Shown here: positions 31,401-36,067 of the stretch, in pieces
How the letters are laid out: every line of letters begins with the position of its first letter
How positions within the stretch are numbered: position 1 is the stretch's first letter
Virus record (IMG/VR): IMGVR_UViG_3300025759_014178
Coordinates: 1 to 56,647 of that record
Origin: a virus
Strand: one strand, 5' to 3'
Length of the DNA stretch: 56,647 nt
The notes under the pieces: model-generated
Told to the model about the DNA's origin: nothing
Database searches by the model: none
Seen by the model: only the letters and a program-made list of their open reading frames with translations
Translations under genes and position numbers: made by a program

Positions 31401-34273
31401 TCGTTAATCGAGTCTCCTGGTCCCATCATGTGACCAAGAGTCAAAACTCCTTTGGCTGGAAACATATTGACGGCACCAGAAAGAATCCTGATCGGCGCGT
31501 CTGAAAACCCTTTTGGATTAAACCCTTCTCGGCGAGCCTCTTCTCGGACCATGTCCTGAAGTTTCTTCTCCTGCTCGAGGCTAAGTTCCAAATCTCGGCG
31601 CTCTACAAGTTGAATGTTCTCGCCATACATGCCAGCCATCTCGCCGACCACCACTTCACCAAAGAGCTTTTCCGCAAGGCGGTTTTTGAGTTGCTCCTCA
31701 TAAGACAACATCATCATGATCTTGTCTCGGTAGTCGAGAACTGTCATGGGATCTAACATGACTAAGCCGCCATTTTGCTTACGATATTCGTCCAGCGCTT
31801 CCATGTAATCGGTCGAGATGGGCGTATCTGATACGTTTTCTTTTACCCACTCGTCGATAAACGGTTCCAAAGCTTCTGGTTGTTCCAACGACATCCCAGC
31901 TTTCCGAGCTAAATCGATTACTTGAGAGAAGTCACCGCCGCCAGCAAACGCTGCATTTCTGAGGCCCAGGATCTGGTCTTGTAGTTCATTTCTCTCTCTG
32001 CCAAGTCCACCTGGTCCGTAGATTTCGTCGACTTTCTGTTTGTAAAGTCGTTCTCCCTCAACTTCATCAAGAGTCCCAGCAGCGACTTGATTGAATATGT
32101 CTTGAACTCCAGACTTTTTAAATAGCTCTTCGTTGCGCCGTTTGAACTTCTCTATCAAAGCAGACGTAGCTGCGATTTTTTCTGGAGTAATTTGCAACTC
32201 TTCGACGGCAAATTCTGAAGCTTGGCCTCCGCTCAAAACAGCCCTTGTGTCCTCAAGAAACGAAGTCACTATTTCGGGATCAACTCCCACTGGGGCTTTG
32301 TAATCTTCAAACGGGTCAAACGCTGAAGTTTTGAAAATGCCTTCCCCCATCTCCAATCGCAATCTAGGATCTTCGACAACTTTAATTTCTCTTCCGGCTG
32401 CTGATGGAAAAGCTGATTGCAGATTGTTGCGATAGACATTCCACACTTCGCCAGAATCTCCGTTTGGAAGAACCTTTTCTTCGACCCAGCCTACTTGCTT
32501 CCCATCAAACATGAGCTCAGCAACAGCATTTCCTTTGGCCACAAGCGCACGGCGCTGAGCTAAGTTTCGAGCAGCAGTTTTCTGCTCTCTAACATTTTTC
32601 TCAACTTCAAAAGCGTTATACGATGGATAAGAAGATCCTAAGTAAGGTTGTGGGTCGGGACCTTTTACCGCAGCCTCACTTTGTTGCAGCCAACTTTCTC
32701 GATCTTCAGGAAACGCTTTAACTTCAATGGCCGTTTCATTTACTGGCTTTCCTGATTGCCTATCTGCTTGCGCCAATTCCGCCACACGGTTTTGGGATTT
32801 GACTACTTCATTGTAAGTATCAATTTGACCTTGTTTCCTAGCGCTTAGGATCTCGGCATCAATTTCAAGCTGTTGAAGTTTCTGTTCTTCTGCCCTGATT
32901 TGGTCGTTGGTAATTTGCTGACCGGACAACGTTGTTCCGGCGCCCTGCCTCAATGAATTGACCAAGTTACTCTGCTCTTCGACTGAAGCCATACGGCCCT
33001 GCAACTCTGCATCAGTCGATTCAACTCCGGACCAGATTTCTCGATTTTTAACGCTTAGTTTTGCAGCTTCGACTTGCCTTTTAAAATAAGGAAGTTCCGA
33101 AATTTCATTTGCCGAAACCTCTTCCTTTTTTTCTTTTATGCTTTGATTGGCTGGACCGACTCCTTGATATTCGTCGTGATCGCTTTCAATCCATTTTTCA
33201 AACTCTTCGTCCCGGATGCTTTCCTCGCTTGGGATGTTTCCTTTCCACTGCTCTGTCAGTTTGTTTATCCGAGCACGCTTAGCTTCGGCTTCTGAACGGA
33301 TTGCGCGGTTTTCTTGCTCTCTCCTAAGCTCATCATCGATTAGTGGATTATCTTGATTTTCCGACAGGACCTTGTCAACATAGCTGGGGTCAACCCGCAT
33401 ATTGTAAAGACGCTCTCTTCGAGCCTCGAGCTCAGCGACGTCCTGTTTTGCTTTTTTCTCCTTTGCTCCAAATTTGAAGAACCCGATGTTTTTGTTTGCC
33501 TCTTCAAGTTTGTTAGAAATTTCTTGCTCTTCGTTTTGCAGAATGTTATTAGCGACTGCAATTCGACGTTCGTTATAATCAGTATCCGTCAGTTCTGTTT
33601 TCGCAGCGTCAAATTGAGCTTTATAACCGCTCATGTAGCCTTTAGCCCGATTTTCAAGTTCGGTTCGGCGCTCTTTAATTTTTTCTGCGGTCTCCTCGGC
33701 TTTTTTGGCTTGAAGCTCTGCTTTCCACTCTTCGCCTGAAAGAACAGGCCGCGGAAATCCAGGTCGATCAGGGTCTTCAACATACTCCCGTCCTGTGCGA
33801 GCTTTCTCGAGGTCAGCTATGTTCCATTCCCGTTCTTTTTGGGCCGCCAATTCACTTTTTTGCTCACTTTCAAGCTGAGACTGAATTTCTTTATTTTGTC
33901 TTTCCGCTTCGCGTCGACGGGCTACTTGCTCTTTTTGTCGAGCCGCATCTTCCCGAGCTTGGATTTCAATTTCGTCGCGAAACAAACTCCTAGCGTAAGG
34001 GCTTCGCAGGGCGGTATAGTTGAACCTGTTTGGATCGTAAAATGGCTGAAAAGCCTCAGGGGTCCCAGGAGTGGGTTCTTTTTGCCGCAATTGATTACGC
34101 AAACGCTGGTTTGTAACTTCAGGATCGGGATCTGCTAAAGCGGGGTCAGTCGGGCTTACGACCGGCCGATCTCTAAGTATTTTTGGTCGCAGCCTTTGCC
34201 CCTGAGACGAAGCACTCCCTTGTGGAAGCGCCGGTGTAGGGTTCAGGGCGTCTTCAAGATTTTCGTTACCCAT
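14480..34273 (-). CDS. Giant polyvalent (internal virion) protein, 6,597 residues
   Basis: One open frame of 19.8 kb without a stop encodes a mosaic of domains, approximately: N-terminal coiled coils (100-560); hydrophobic helical patch (1075-1105); degenerate zincin-like AEETTH (about 1724); sigma-region-4-like HTH (2005-2060); ADP-ribosyltransferase-like domain (2255-2560); GHKL ATPase (2600-2800); HEITH zincin (3358); C5 DNA methyltransferase (3520-3805); phosphoribosyltransferase (3960-4145); SAM methyltransferase (4245-4395); two GNAT domains (4415-4535, 4690-4825); conserved phage domain (4890-5270); second ADP-ribosyltransferase-like domain (5358-5545); C-terminal polyvalent-protein module (5930-6597). 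This is the architecture described for polyvalent proteins of phages and conjugative elements, thought to enter the host with the DNA and disarm defences. It precedes portal, as internal virion proteins often do. Whether it is cleaved is not visible. Confidence 0.95.
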   Translation of the reverse strand: MGNENLEDALNPTPALPQGSASSQGQRLRPKILRDRPVVSPTDPALADPDPEVTNQRLRNQLRQKEPTPGTPEAFQPFYDPNRFNYTALRSPYARSLFRDEIEIQAREDAARQKEQVARRREAERQNKEIQSQLESEQKSELAAQKEREWNIADLEKARTGREYVEDPDRPGFPRPVLSGEEWKAELQAKKAEETAEKIKERRTELENRAKGYMSGYKAQFDAAKTELTDTDYNERRIAVANNILQNEEQEISNKLEEANKNIGFFKFGAKEKKAKQDVAELEARRERLYNMRVDPSYVDKVLSENQDNPLIDDELRREQENRAIRSEAEAKRARINKLTEQWKGNIPSEESIRDEEFEKWIESDHDEYQGVGPANQSIKEKKEEVSANEISELPYFKRQVEAAKLSVKNREIWSGVESTDAELQGRMASVEEQSNLVNSLRQGAGTTLSGQQITNDQIRAEEQKLQQLEIDAEILSARKQGQIDTYNEVVKSQNRVAELAQADRQSGKPVNETAIEVKAFPEDRESWLQQSEAAVKGPDPQPYLGSSYPSYNAFEVEKNVREQKTAARNLAQRRALVAKGNAVAELMFDGKQVGWVEEKVLPNGDSGEVWNVYRNNLQSAFPSAAGREIKVVEDPRLRLEMGEGIFKTSAFDPFEDYKAPVGVDPEIVTSFLEDTRAVLSGGQASEFAVEELQITPEKIAATSALIEKFKRRNEELFKKSGVQDIFNQVAAGTLDEVEGERLYKQKVDEIYGPGGLGRERNELQDQILGLRNAAFAGGGDFSQVIDLARKAGMSLEQPEALEPFIDEWVKENVSDTPISTDYMEALDEYRKQNGGLVMLDPMTVLDYRDKIMMMLSYEEQLKNRLAEKLFGEVVVGEMAGMYGENIQLVERRDLELSLEQEKKLQDMVREEARREGFNPKGFSDAPIRILSGAVNMFPAKGVLTLGHMMGPGDSINELVRRPSEKYVEHGKEYNIWTEDTIRRAEVGGGKNQQTGEWMPPQKINAVQYRKALEVFQDSQSYKKLSTDAQKQIGKELDYISAVIGEDIENNPLVRWAEAVEEGVQSGTNPLNDRNYFAHGMTGLGSMGGFWAGGLIGRASLLRSGAMRGSNFIRRASPEEKIFRFGPKSSFAGSHPLGLIGFQGAMVNSTEGFRQLEMAAERAAADPDLDFDEQVNIQKSILTMIGYMGLGYTEGLPIERIFKMVDMTKVPPTFWRKFNSALANTLAEGGQEGLVAVGNVTVSELTLPTPGRVEAGGVDYGPDLGRSFVERFNERIAEDGTQIVEETAIGGLMGLGSTIIENLMLGRKFRKAKRRQDVLIDAATRATEAKLEALQGEDAAEAIYENMPDGSAPPTQEEVDEINATYGGSREAAKPGGKSVAVMRKELESATETYGWDSPQTREAEMALTAALALQGQDAGRRMGRQVIATRENAEQLAQIDEDIATAEKQFFEAEKSGGFVAAAEAEKALNELRAQRVRIQQANIATKIAQGRSEYLSDSDWDLVRNGNEELGVGPAIEDFKGVPVVNKEIIEWATENAPAQAALVEMSRDETVKRIEDGRMGELPTPELQETIPLPSDRFAEQERLQQEAQDTPVDETVGQIPDYDPRMFRIGQGQQGPGEAKFRQAGPQIVEDVVRSLGRSFPNLTEQEVANVAYMLMERLAQRTKALEGAFRNVEVMKGMASPAAVTQTGNLRVDPANIIRAALSGIAEGGSIQEAIDFVDGVMAEETTHNIVRWLLRSVGGDERVAEIYEALSQETKDTVGQAYFSYTYDKAMRQDGIDLTSVPIEEWPEQYREMAERMLDPVYMGHEYLNMVIEQARTGQVSVALLPPKNMWDKLLELLESLAEAIGFSLQDPNLDPDIRRQIEDIRDYTIEAMNQIESGALNLFAEEKAPDTIKTPKDRIEYLRESGISLMVAAQYRQTGVSVQELITAADRGLKKAAQKGGQNFAEEAIQAAQQEIENLLDKLKVPAEGRPGTIRPNLIEKILSYNAQSEAEAWRYGEIIKDDIVKTLPTKQRQVMERKGKGFSSTRIGKELGLNLRAVENIAKEAEKTIQQQLDKAAKIRGRNQRTEDLSAPARDVERSSRKIDQPFPTDRFGPDQGAAPRNFPNPRTILTGDDLDTDLYIPTGYKHAKWGEGDKNDLTWTEDPANIRSMDHDPDVDAVITGVFRYGTGVTGMDMLAWLRSELGGDAKIEVADIVADAEGFYQKAVEYELIDDYFPKYSEEYWDDDEVPIQNAALREDPEELTQIWSDSHPLTKNPDGTPVAFYRGHFDDDLFSIPSRPSSFLGPGVYFTNNVGDASAYADYDNHPDGAGEEIQVQLADRIAEEEGLDIETAMLKAQEIMEVEHAPRITPVYLHGKKWFQIMPYEVDQPRWTFEIDYEVDAYKEDALNKLILENEADLRQEYEDALELYPDLGTFENYVKSEKEDEINEAAQEMAFETNYDPRESGEIAELFNGILDELRDSFTAEETLIEFGEIGIAELRDGIQQAKLQLSEYGSMTMTEIAQRVFGLHPMTPESWSRTDSMIPVGPGVGGFLLGLGLRRMGYDGIIMDATTYFPGMDQVNEMDTVHAMVFDAKPVYGMFGGVARKRRDPLQWAAKRAGFEEVKPLITSKKSDIIDVARGKIYSQDMGTVIVRELLQNSLDAIRPQIAKGQRPQDQKVTLFLDPENRVIEVTDTGHGMPPEVVASALVDITKSFKETDGAGGYGLAKAVIFGNSKQFEVETVYQERDGSWSKTIMTGDAQNWENTINEDPNGVRILTERNFEPSEALEPEEVKIESEWFNQTNAELTGKYLPTGNAFPEGIRFKHAGYQVRLEVSPELIPNLPEVFQNEESIEEIASIINDEESQISGYLDDWVRSWVGDDRYHGSADALKSSVAEYRSYIENQIDVFADVDQKFIDRFSAFTKDSNASGLSDISRTFKGLIGQLPPPLQKKIYDHWAEKFPEAGLRPLNQEPVSVDEEWNGVVLKGYFNKGDDFAGFIGRSPEQAYFSNFGFSVAEEDIKLGEALKKYLSSEMEDSVYVTGKPTTYTRVRSTIDDSVQFDFSMAEKTFELISENDTTGTEFEIGTTGAGLSVDDLTEKTPEGRKAIKRLKNTSQDLEFIKQVNALEANYKIYRSENLVSSNRLVIQVLNRGIWQFSTIADITAQVQLPEKLVIDVHPNVDATHDDYPFTAGRDNFHGVAIGRNESFYKNYEQDAMVSKNKALKSRWDASPTMTLPSVRNIRVVDVSGSNSELAQEIVNHEPSNQLFAKMAATFKRVQTVLMDNGFDAAEKGDLVAWNIGQDAIGVNYKTKVHVGEQDLNVIGEKEYAISLDPSIILNRSIENSKRLGLDQYGTIVRKFATDSVTTMLHEITHNGGFGDASENYTYQLTENVSRMALENLNIIDELADDLETIFTETDLQQFLQRVDSQQDQNDSHDYAVFIQGTPTGRDGANFRLGSNVDIAPGSRVDQESSQVGSEVDTEATERTQSAQQSLPDLQAAARRQSINRRPDAFGNTRDRAGRLIEVSGDIQWPKGSGPNGGWNVLSLFDGIAAGRQALKNLAVPVDNYYGSEIEKSAIAIAKHNHPDIQELGDVTKVTGDEIPKIDLLWGGSPCQGFSRAGKRKGMEDPRSKLFWDYVRLWKKTAPRFFLLENVRMKPEDEAIITRALGVAPIRINGNLLTGANRDRLYWTNISVTQPMDIGVELKHVIQPRASKDLLWNRAKVDAFMSKPKANGTIRWNNSNHSDVRRPKAMALVKSMDKGYPKNLLVDKQGQYRKFSMAETARLMGLPDEYLSDVPDVANGNKYAGAGNSWAVPVIEHILQHAATQPKGLQASAQRFEADQLARSEYQMHAIRKSGALVHLSKHPDTMWHVEVGRPERQVIGMFDNPKEATAALSIWAVSKDLKRGDTIRSIDHGGRSFEVISTDNYKLQARDQMTGQEGELDFTKVFRTRPKRQNAAQREMQTWPMNFPMVQSHSTLVALKGKKGSEKEARHERAKKGDLDAAMEIVTEVMKPEKAQELASLYPGAVLATPNSRENNFTNAIPEAMAAWISHTTGMPMEESLHEVGQANHTKANAWERLFRVPQYGGEIDPTKEYVLVDDVSTSGSTFNSMRSYIQEQGGTVVASVAIASPNSPQNGPGWVLQPTSEALTYIDDYYREGEIGGIEAVSELLSKHALSPVATLTNSQIWLLAGGKPNRKKPVEWTLKDLDRRLEAGRKAEEDRQIENRAQGAARRSIDLWGKPKQRFSSKDTARGNAGGIPAGYRYLSDKGLIKPGQKVLDIGTGPFRYADSAVEEMGAQFYSYDPQWEERSDDVKKALAEAIDGKSDVVVTNNVLNLIPEKTNQRRLILQAENALKPGGKFYVTIYRAPEKGQVGDRDQFQVGESLNYYRGLIETVFGKGNVIRDGEVLIALKEPTAEQWFKHTTGRAGDQSAASRPVVYEENGIQVKDMGDDVYRAYVGRNLAGQLALHSRGWDERGRRMSYKTFVKPEFRRRGVATAMYRAAESNLEEPLYPSGTLSDEGFKFWLGFRPDALPAKDLRRIQKDLVGKRVTSPSDNNQPGTIKAAGGVGENSIVVIEFDSPIDDRNSTTSAVAAREVADQLPQIAEFLDSPTGEQGAAPRDIASRISSKQDADYLAAVESGDMETAQRMVDEAAMAAGYWRRNDYMAKWAFKKIGITPNQIKNLQNAEKLDEKTEKQFARWNAPQAISFDGSMEEATGRYGNISTYTSVTGASLFTRYSLEVGGEARGFIIVSSDNPGSRPSGRPPKIFAMYVAPEFRGDGVSTKLVDFALNHQGSLDSDWMVSKDAAKRYSTYLERGFIKSADPVTRDADGNVIPLSQRFNPKSDLLQEAAQRQFPAQRSSGSSGFNSVSSIHDASRIGTAKQGNKIPSQEDIVTRERVAPEHLEKQMGMMTHFTLPRYDRIAKKIKGIEVPLPRYFSDKRLTAETRAKRLHDFFVENLLFLHDLYDTIPNGEKLRQRASLWYDGARILADNAASDYGVTAEQAAGVFATLSPGKDWFQNVQMGHNLMDVWQNHMDRPIRKADAKDPKSFALYESVPEELAYAEGKTLRDLLTEATKDKKVKSDFYWAFRFLTGEVHGLNYKTIYPEGRVGGIAQTKAGQPAGMGWQAASGVWNAFSVLQDGSLENISASISNDHKVRNFYNNIIAPNNGYGDGTIDTHHVAAAFMFPLAQKDYQVGVNFGSSSGFNLPDGTTTSTSGSAGNGLTGLYWAHLEALRDAAAQRGIQPRQMQSITWEMIRQIFAGKGPKMVAEVAELWDNNKSSTDFSNVRSALTANFTPSFAWDDGSGDGPNPSGDRGPSGDPRGDGDPEGPGGQSGGGIPPSVSGPSGGRLSQFAAARDSAFPESVDQSIYFHGGDRISGSGRPDTGLVFVGPIELASDYGDPVPVWVDIRNPLDPTGEAGAALKSYLQDNVESVRDILADVLGIRRRALRGIPQVGEPSQTQLELADEMDRQGFAIDKDFEVITGPYTVPEWIDQSVDLAHWGLLETPLVANWSRSQGYDAILVDEEGSGRPKTVALLPSQVAEVKGLGDLEIAERVFQGAAQRDIGNLDEEGSIDDEAVDAARVLSEEVGSLADFISDLQERKKEVEGEVQTAVPRLANISDDENVRAAHSVVQWAYDREREKLSEPDMMAEGRRMADQTPAAVENAILEAGSNRTSLGSAEMVYAAKIVLSRAWRDATASEDPQAISRARLLSHAYQRTRTEVARELAAGRDPSKTPAERHAEMIASFLGFSEHTASEERRIRDLAMNPQRQDRIKEVHKLISEAKSPEEANRYKNELKTLREEIKAAEVDAEIQQKRMETAKNVLGTYGVTLRDIFNGDRIRASRQAPAVKAAIDRMRSEVGKDAAKMILNRQPNKKIQKKLGITEEKIRKFEEDFRKALRLEFGKATQQMAQRDEQSLSDEFVLVPEDVRNANQFHGEESGQFDIAKPEHAVWAARTLATVFNGNIYNAINEFWINSILSGPQTQAINVFSNSLNLGWDKTIQTGLESIFNQIIPGDKAQGAQYGDIRRFWKGFSKGIAPAWRNAVSSFKNDGLDFFESWAMQEPVSQFDASKVESAYLPSIQGRKGRIIRMPGNALQAMDTLFKTSIAMGEVAVQAYRIANAQVQVGDLRQDQMESRIEELMEHGSPAWILAIGKAKELTFTKEFRADPEASKREQWMSMVQKFRNAKIQKAEQSMIKMGLSFLFPFIRTPYRIFEIGLRKAPITGTANLFYKVIKSGIATYGPEGKMSFNANYGEAGRSELIRDITEQGIASVVMTILFGAAEGDEDDEDKNLLIVGSRPYAPGGHSDRQLADRLYGSSTIIRIGGRNGIHIDYGRYEPISTVLASTVDMIREFKKNPNTDGQTWLVNFAGSLANQAQEKTFLQGIRTVADTISMGNDMINRNPEKAEEQIAKSIKDFLRGFVPNLIRQPLRQLDPVPRDRSGYLYSLTNVGAFGLPKHDLYGRDLEKTLVGPARLLVRTPYAAADLHKGDAFLSSLSIKRPDLISTFPTSWGGSTTNKFKNSVGEWEDMTDEQRNAFSKLAGQKFSVKVNQWANPLKISRPTEDDLKDFKALLSEARREAKDQLFINGRYIGPTR
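17639..18202 (-). other. Domain: ADP-ribosyltransferase-like, copy 2
   Basis: QSIYFHGGDRISGSG starts the domain with an aromatic-His-Gly-Gly strand, LVFVGPIELASDYG replaces the usual Gly-x-Tyr block, and YDAILVDEEGSGRPKTVALL gives the final strand seen in ART-type polyvalent domains. It is preceded by a Gly/Pro/Ser-rich linker (about residues 5290-5350). Confidence 0.6.
18464..19606 (-). other. Domain: conserved phage domain of unknown function
   Basis: Residues about 4890-5270 include LWYDGARILADNAASDYGVT followed by an AAGVFATLSPGKDWFQN segment, and later DTHHVAAAFMFPL. I recall this combination as a recurring domain in phage polyvalent proteins resembling a helix-hairpin nucleic-acid-processing fold. 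The conserved D-x-H-H may be catalytic. The function is not known to me. Confidence 0.5.
19799..20206 (-). other. Domain: GNAT acetyltransferase, copy 2
   Basis: FAMYVAPEFRGDGVSTKLVD (about residues 4760-4780) is a second GNAT motif A, followed by a helix and a Tyr-containing YSTYLERGFIKS strand typical of the C-terminal part of the fold. The two GNAT domains are not close copies, so they probably arrived independently. Confidence 0.78.
20669..21031 (-). other. Domain: GNAT acetyltransferase, copy 1
   Basis: TFVKPEFRRRGVATAMYRAA (about residues 4478-4497) carries the V-x-P-x-x-R-x-x-G-V/I-A acetyl-CoA pyrophosphate-binding motif A of GNAT enzymes. A preceding beta region and a following GFKFWLGFRP element complete the fold. 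Confidence 0.8.
21089..21541 (-). other. Domain: class I SAM-dependent methyltransferase
   Basis: GQKVLDIGTGPFRYADSAV (about residues 4265-4283) is motif I and SDVVVTNNVLNLIPE (about 4314-4328) is the post-II acidic/strand-4 region. ALKPGGKFYVTIYRAP is the strand-5 block of small-molecule or protein methyltransferases. The substrate is unknown. Confidence 0.85.
21839..22396 (-). other. Domain: phosphoribosyltransferase-like
   Basis: KEYVLVDDVSTSGSTFNSMR at about residues 4084-4103 is the PRPP-binding loop signature (hydrophobic strand, Asp-Asp, Thr/Ser-Gly-Ser-Thr) of type I phosphoribosyltransferases. The preceding segment ends in a substrate-hood-like region. Such domains occur in polyvalent proteins and may act on nucleotides. 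Confidence 0.8.
22859..23716 (-). other. Domain: C5 cytosine DNA methyltransferase embedded in the giant protein
   Basis: VLSLFDGIAAGRQAL is motif I, GGSPCQGFSRAGKR is motif IV with the catalytic Cys at residue 3603, FFLLENVRMKPEDE is motif VI, and GAGNSWAVPVIEHIL is motif X. All key motifs are intact in about 285 residues, giving a compact enzyme of the Dnmt3-like phage type. Methylating incoming or host DNA early would protect against restriction. The segment looks GC-richer than flanking parts. Confidence 0.92.
24074..24256 (-). other. Domain: zincin metalloprotease (HEITH)
   Basis: SVTTMLHEITHNGGFGD contains the HExxH zinc-binding and catalytic motif at residues 3358-3362, in a helix following a typical hydrophobic run. 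It may cut host proteins, or process the giant protein itself. The third zinc ligand cannot be assigned with certainty. Confidence 0.75.
25874..26476 (-). other. Domain: GHKL (HSP90/histidine-kinase-like) ATPase
   Basis: Three diagnostic blocks appear in order: N-box VIVRELLQNSLDAI (about residue 2640), G1 box VIEVTDTGHGMPPEVV (about 2680) and G2 box GAGGYGLAKAVIFG (about 2713). These bind ATP-Mg in the Bergerat fold of HSP90, MutL, gyrase B, histidine kinases and MORC proteins. The region after it (2800-3300) probably forms the partner S5 and C-terminal parts. Confidence 0.85.
26570..27511 (-). other. Domain: ADP-ribosyltransferase-like, copy 1
   Basis: PVAFYRGHFDDDLF (about residue 2265) begins with the Arg-Gly strand of ADP-ribosyltransferase folds, SFLGPGVYFTNNVGDASAYA is the Gly-x-Gly-x-Tyr-Phe-Thr block, and about 230 residues later YDGIIMDAT supplies the final strand. 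The set matches ART-type domains reported in polyvalent proteins. Targets would be host proteins or nucleic acids. Confidence 0.65.
28094..28261 (-). other. Domain: sigma-region-4-like helix-turn-helix
   Basis: Residues about 2013-2056 begin LPTKQRQVMERKGKGFSSTR and continue with a GKELGLN turn and a recognition helix, followed by KEAEKTI. The pattern of Leu-Pro, Gln-Arg-x-Val-Met, Gly-x-Gly and I-G-x-x-L-x-L matches region 4 of sigma-70 family or LuxR-type HTH domains. It could bind promoter -35 elements or RNA polymerase after injection. Confidence 0.6.
32594..33976 (-). other. Domain: N-terminal coiled-coil region of the giant protein
   Basis: Residues about 100-560 are dominated by Glu, Gln, Lys, Arg and Ala in heptad-like order, for example AARQKEQVARRREAERQNKE and later EEQKLQQLEIDAEILSARKQ. 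Such long coiled coils are common in internal virion proteins that must unfold and refold during ejection. Confidence 0.7.
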
Positions 34274-34287
34274 AACGGTGCTGTCGC

Positions 34288-35661
34288 TTACCGGCGAACG
34301 CTGTTCTGATCGCGAAACATTTTTCGATCGATCTGATTAGACTTAGCTTGGGAGACCCTTCGCGCATCAGAGGCGGCTCTTGACCCCGCATCCAAAAGCT
34401 CTTTTGCCATTCCTTTGGCGCCCCGTCCCTGTAGACCTGTTTCGTAAATGCCTTCATATCCAGGAACCTTGTCAGTGGAAAAAGCTTCTTTACTAGTCAT
34501 TGGCACGCCAGACCTAGTCTCAAACATCTCGTAGGCGCTGGGTTTATAGGGTTCGATTCCTCGGCTTGCTTGCGCGTATCCACCTCCATACTGAGCAGGG
34601 ATCTCCATAGTTCTAATTTCAGGGCCAGTCCTTTGGGTGGCCCTACCCATTGCAGAATTTTCCATGAAATTCCCAGCGGCTATTTTGCGCTCTTCCATCG
34701 GGAGCGACTTATCGTATGCGTCTCTTGCGGCCGCGTTTGCTTTGCCGGCGTATTCTCGAGCTTCTTTGTTGTAAAGCCGCGTAATACCCTTTTTATCGGT
34801 CGCAGAGCCATATTCCTCAATGTCCTTTTGAGTCTGCATACGATCGGCTACTTGAGCCAGCTTCTTTTCTCTTACCGCTACGGCGCCTTGCGCGGCGGCC
34901 TTGTTAGCATCCTGTCGGTCAAAAAAGCGGTAATGGTCTTCTCTTTCACGACGCTCGGCTTCTTTTCGAAGTTGAAAATTGTCAGTCCCAAGAGAACTAG
35001 ATGGTTTGAATCCGGATGCGGTGGTGGAAAAATCTCTGTAGGGGTTCACTCGGTTTGGATCTAAGTCTTGGGGTTGGCCGTATTTCGAATAACCAAATTT
35101 TGGTCGAATAGGGTTACCGCTTTCATCGACCCTGGAAATGCCAGTGTTTGCGGCGGCCATGTCCGGCTCACGATTTACCTTCTGATCCTGAACTGACTGG
35201 AAAGCTTCAGGCATAGTCATCCCTTTGAATGGACCTTTTTTATATGTCATATTTCCAGCCGGACCACTTGTGTAACCAGATTGATTAAATTGTCTATCAG
35301 CTAGTTGTTCGGGACTGCCTTCGTAAGGGTCCGGCGCTGGCACAGGTTGACGCCTAACGCTTTGCGGGGCATTCGAGCCGTTGTCGCCATCGGTCGGCGT
35401 TCGAGACTGCAAATTGCTGTCGCTGTAATCGGCCTTGCCCATTTGGGCATTTTTCTTGGCACCATAACCCGCTACGGGTTGAGCAGTTCTTCCTACTCCC
35501 CGCAAAGCTCTTTGAGTTTTTTGAGTTTGCGGACTGTTGAAACCATTAATGAACCTACTGTATGGATCATCCGCTTCATTTAAAAATCCTTGTGCGGATT
35601 GGTTAAAGCCGGGCATGTTGTATTGCATCGCCATACCCTCTTTCTGAGTGGTGATGGCCAA
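34288..35661 (-). CDS. Hypothetical virion-associated protein
   Basis: This 457-residue protein (or 448 if the internal ATG at 35634 is used) is polar and mostly disordered or helical, rich in Gly, Gln, Ser, Arg and Ala. A charged helix around residues 230-290 includes RREREDHYRFFDRQDANKAA. The C-terminus is Arg-rich. It ends 14 bases before the giant gene starts, so the two are probably co-transcribed. It may be a companion internal virion or ejection protein. No family is recognised. A TTGACA element lies about 27 bases upstream of the start. Confidence 0.65.
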   Translation of the reverse strand: MAITTQKEGMAMQYNMPGFNQSAQGFLNEADDPYSRFINGFNSPQTQKTQRALRGVGRTAQPVAGYGAKKNAQMGKADYSDSNLQSRTPTDGDNGSNAPQSVRRQPVPAPDPYEGSPEQLADRQFNQSGYTSGPAGNMTYKKGPFKGMTMPEAFQSVQDQKVNREPDMAAANTGISRVDESGNPIRPKFGYSKYGQPQDLDPNRVNPYRDFSTTASGFKPSSSLGTDNFQLRKEAERREREDHYRFFDRQDANKAAAQGAVAVREKKLAQVADRMQTQKDIEEYGSATDKKGITRLYNKEAREYAGKANAAARDAYDKSLPMEERKIAAGNFMENSAMGRATQRTGPEIRTMEIPAQYGGGYAQASRGIEPYKPSAYEMFETRSGVPMTSKEAFSTDKVPGYEGIYETGLQGRGAKGMAKELLDAGSRAASDARRVSQAKSNQIDRKMFRDQNSVRR

Positions 35662-35713
35662 ATGTCAACTGCGTTATTTCACAACAGGCTATAGCAGGAC
35701 AATATTTTGAAAC

Positions 35714-36067
35714 TCACGAGATGCCGTTGCGGTCACGCGACCAAATTTTAAGGCTATGTTTTTCAGCCTCTTTTCGCATTGAAGCAGTTCCAGCGCCACC
35801 AGGAAAAACAATTAACGCATCAGATTCTTTGGCCATCTTTCGATTTCTAATTGGTCCCGCAGCCCTGCCATGCTTTTTCCATTCGGCGGGATACAGTTCA
35901 ACCGGGATTCCGTTTTGATTTGCCCAAGCTTCGCCGAAACGGTCTGCTCCGCTTGCACCGCCAGACAATATAGTTGTGATGTTGTGCTTTTCGTTTAGTC
36001 GATCAAGCCAATCTGAATCCTCGGGCTTGTGTTGAAAGTTCCGCCCTCCTGCAATGACCACTCTCAT
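35714..36067 (-). CDS. SLOG-domain protein (DUF2493 / YspA type)
   Basis: This 117-residue protein starts with MRVVIAGGRNF, the first strand and Gly-rich turn of the SLOG (LOG/DprA-like Rossmann) fold. It continues with ILSGGASGADRFGEAWANQ (about residues 33-51), the GGxxGxD nucleotide-binding block. WKKHGRAAGPIRNRKMAKE is highly typical of DUF2493, and VFPGGAGTASM closes the fold. SLOG proteins bind or hydrolyse nucleotide-derived ligands and are linked to nucleotide signalling and conflict systems. It overlaps the upstream zinc-ribbon gene by four bases (ATGA), suggesting a functional pair. Confidence 0.88.
   Translation of the reverse strand: MRVVIAGGRNFQHKPEDSDWLDRLNEKHNITTILSGGASGADRFGEAWANQNGIPVELYPAEWKKHGRAAGPIRNRKMAKESDALIVFPGGAGTASMRKEAEKHSLKIWSRDRNGIS

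Noticed and set aside
14480-34273. Interpretation of the giant frame as several separate genes
   Set aside because: No stop codon interrupts the frame, and no internal start with spacing or motif suggests re-initiation; interior plus-strand open frames are short shadows.
35662-35713. TTGACA-based promoter before the 457-residue gene
   Set aside because: The -35-like word is good, but no acceptable -10 element lies at 16-18 bases; not listed as a promoter.
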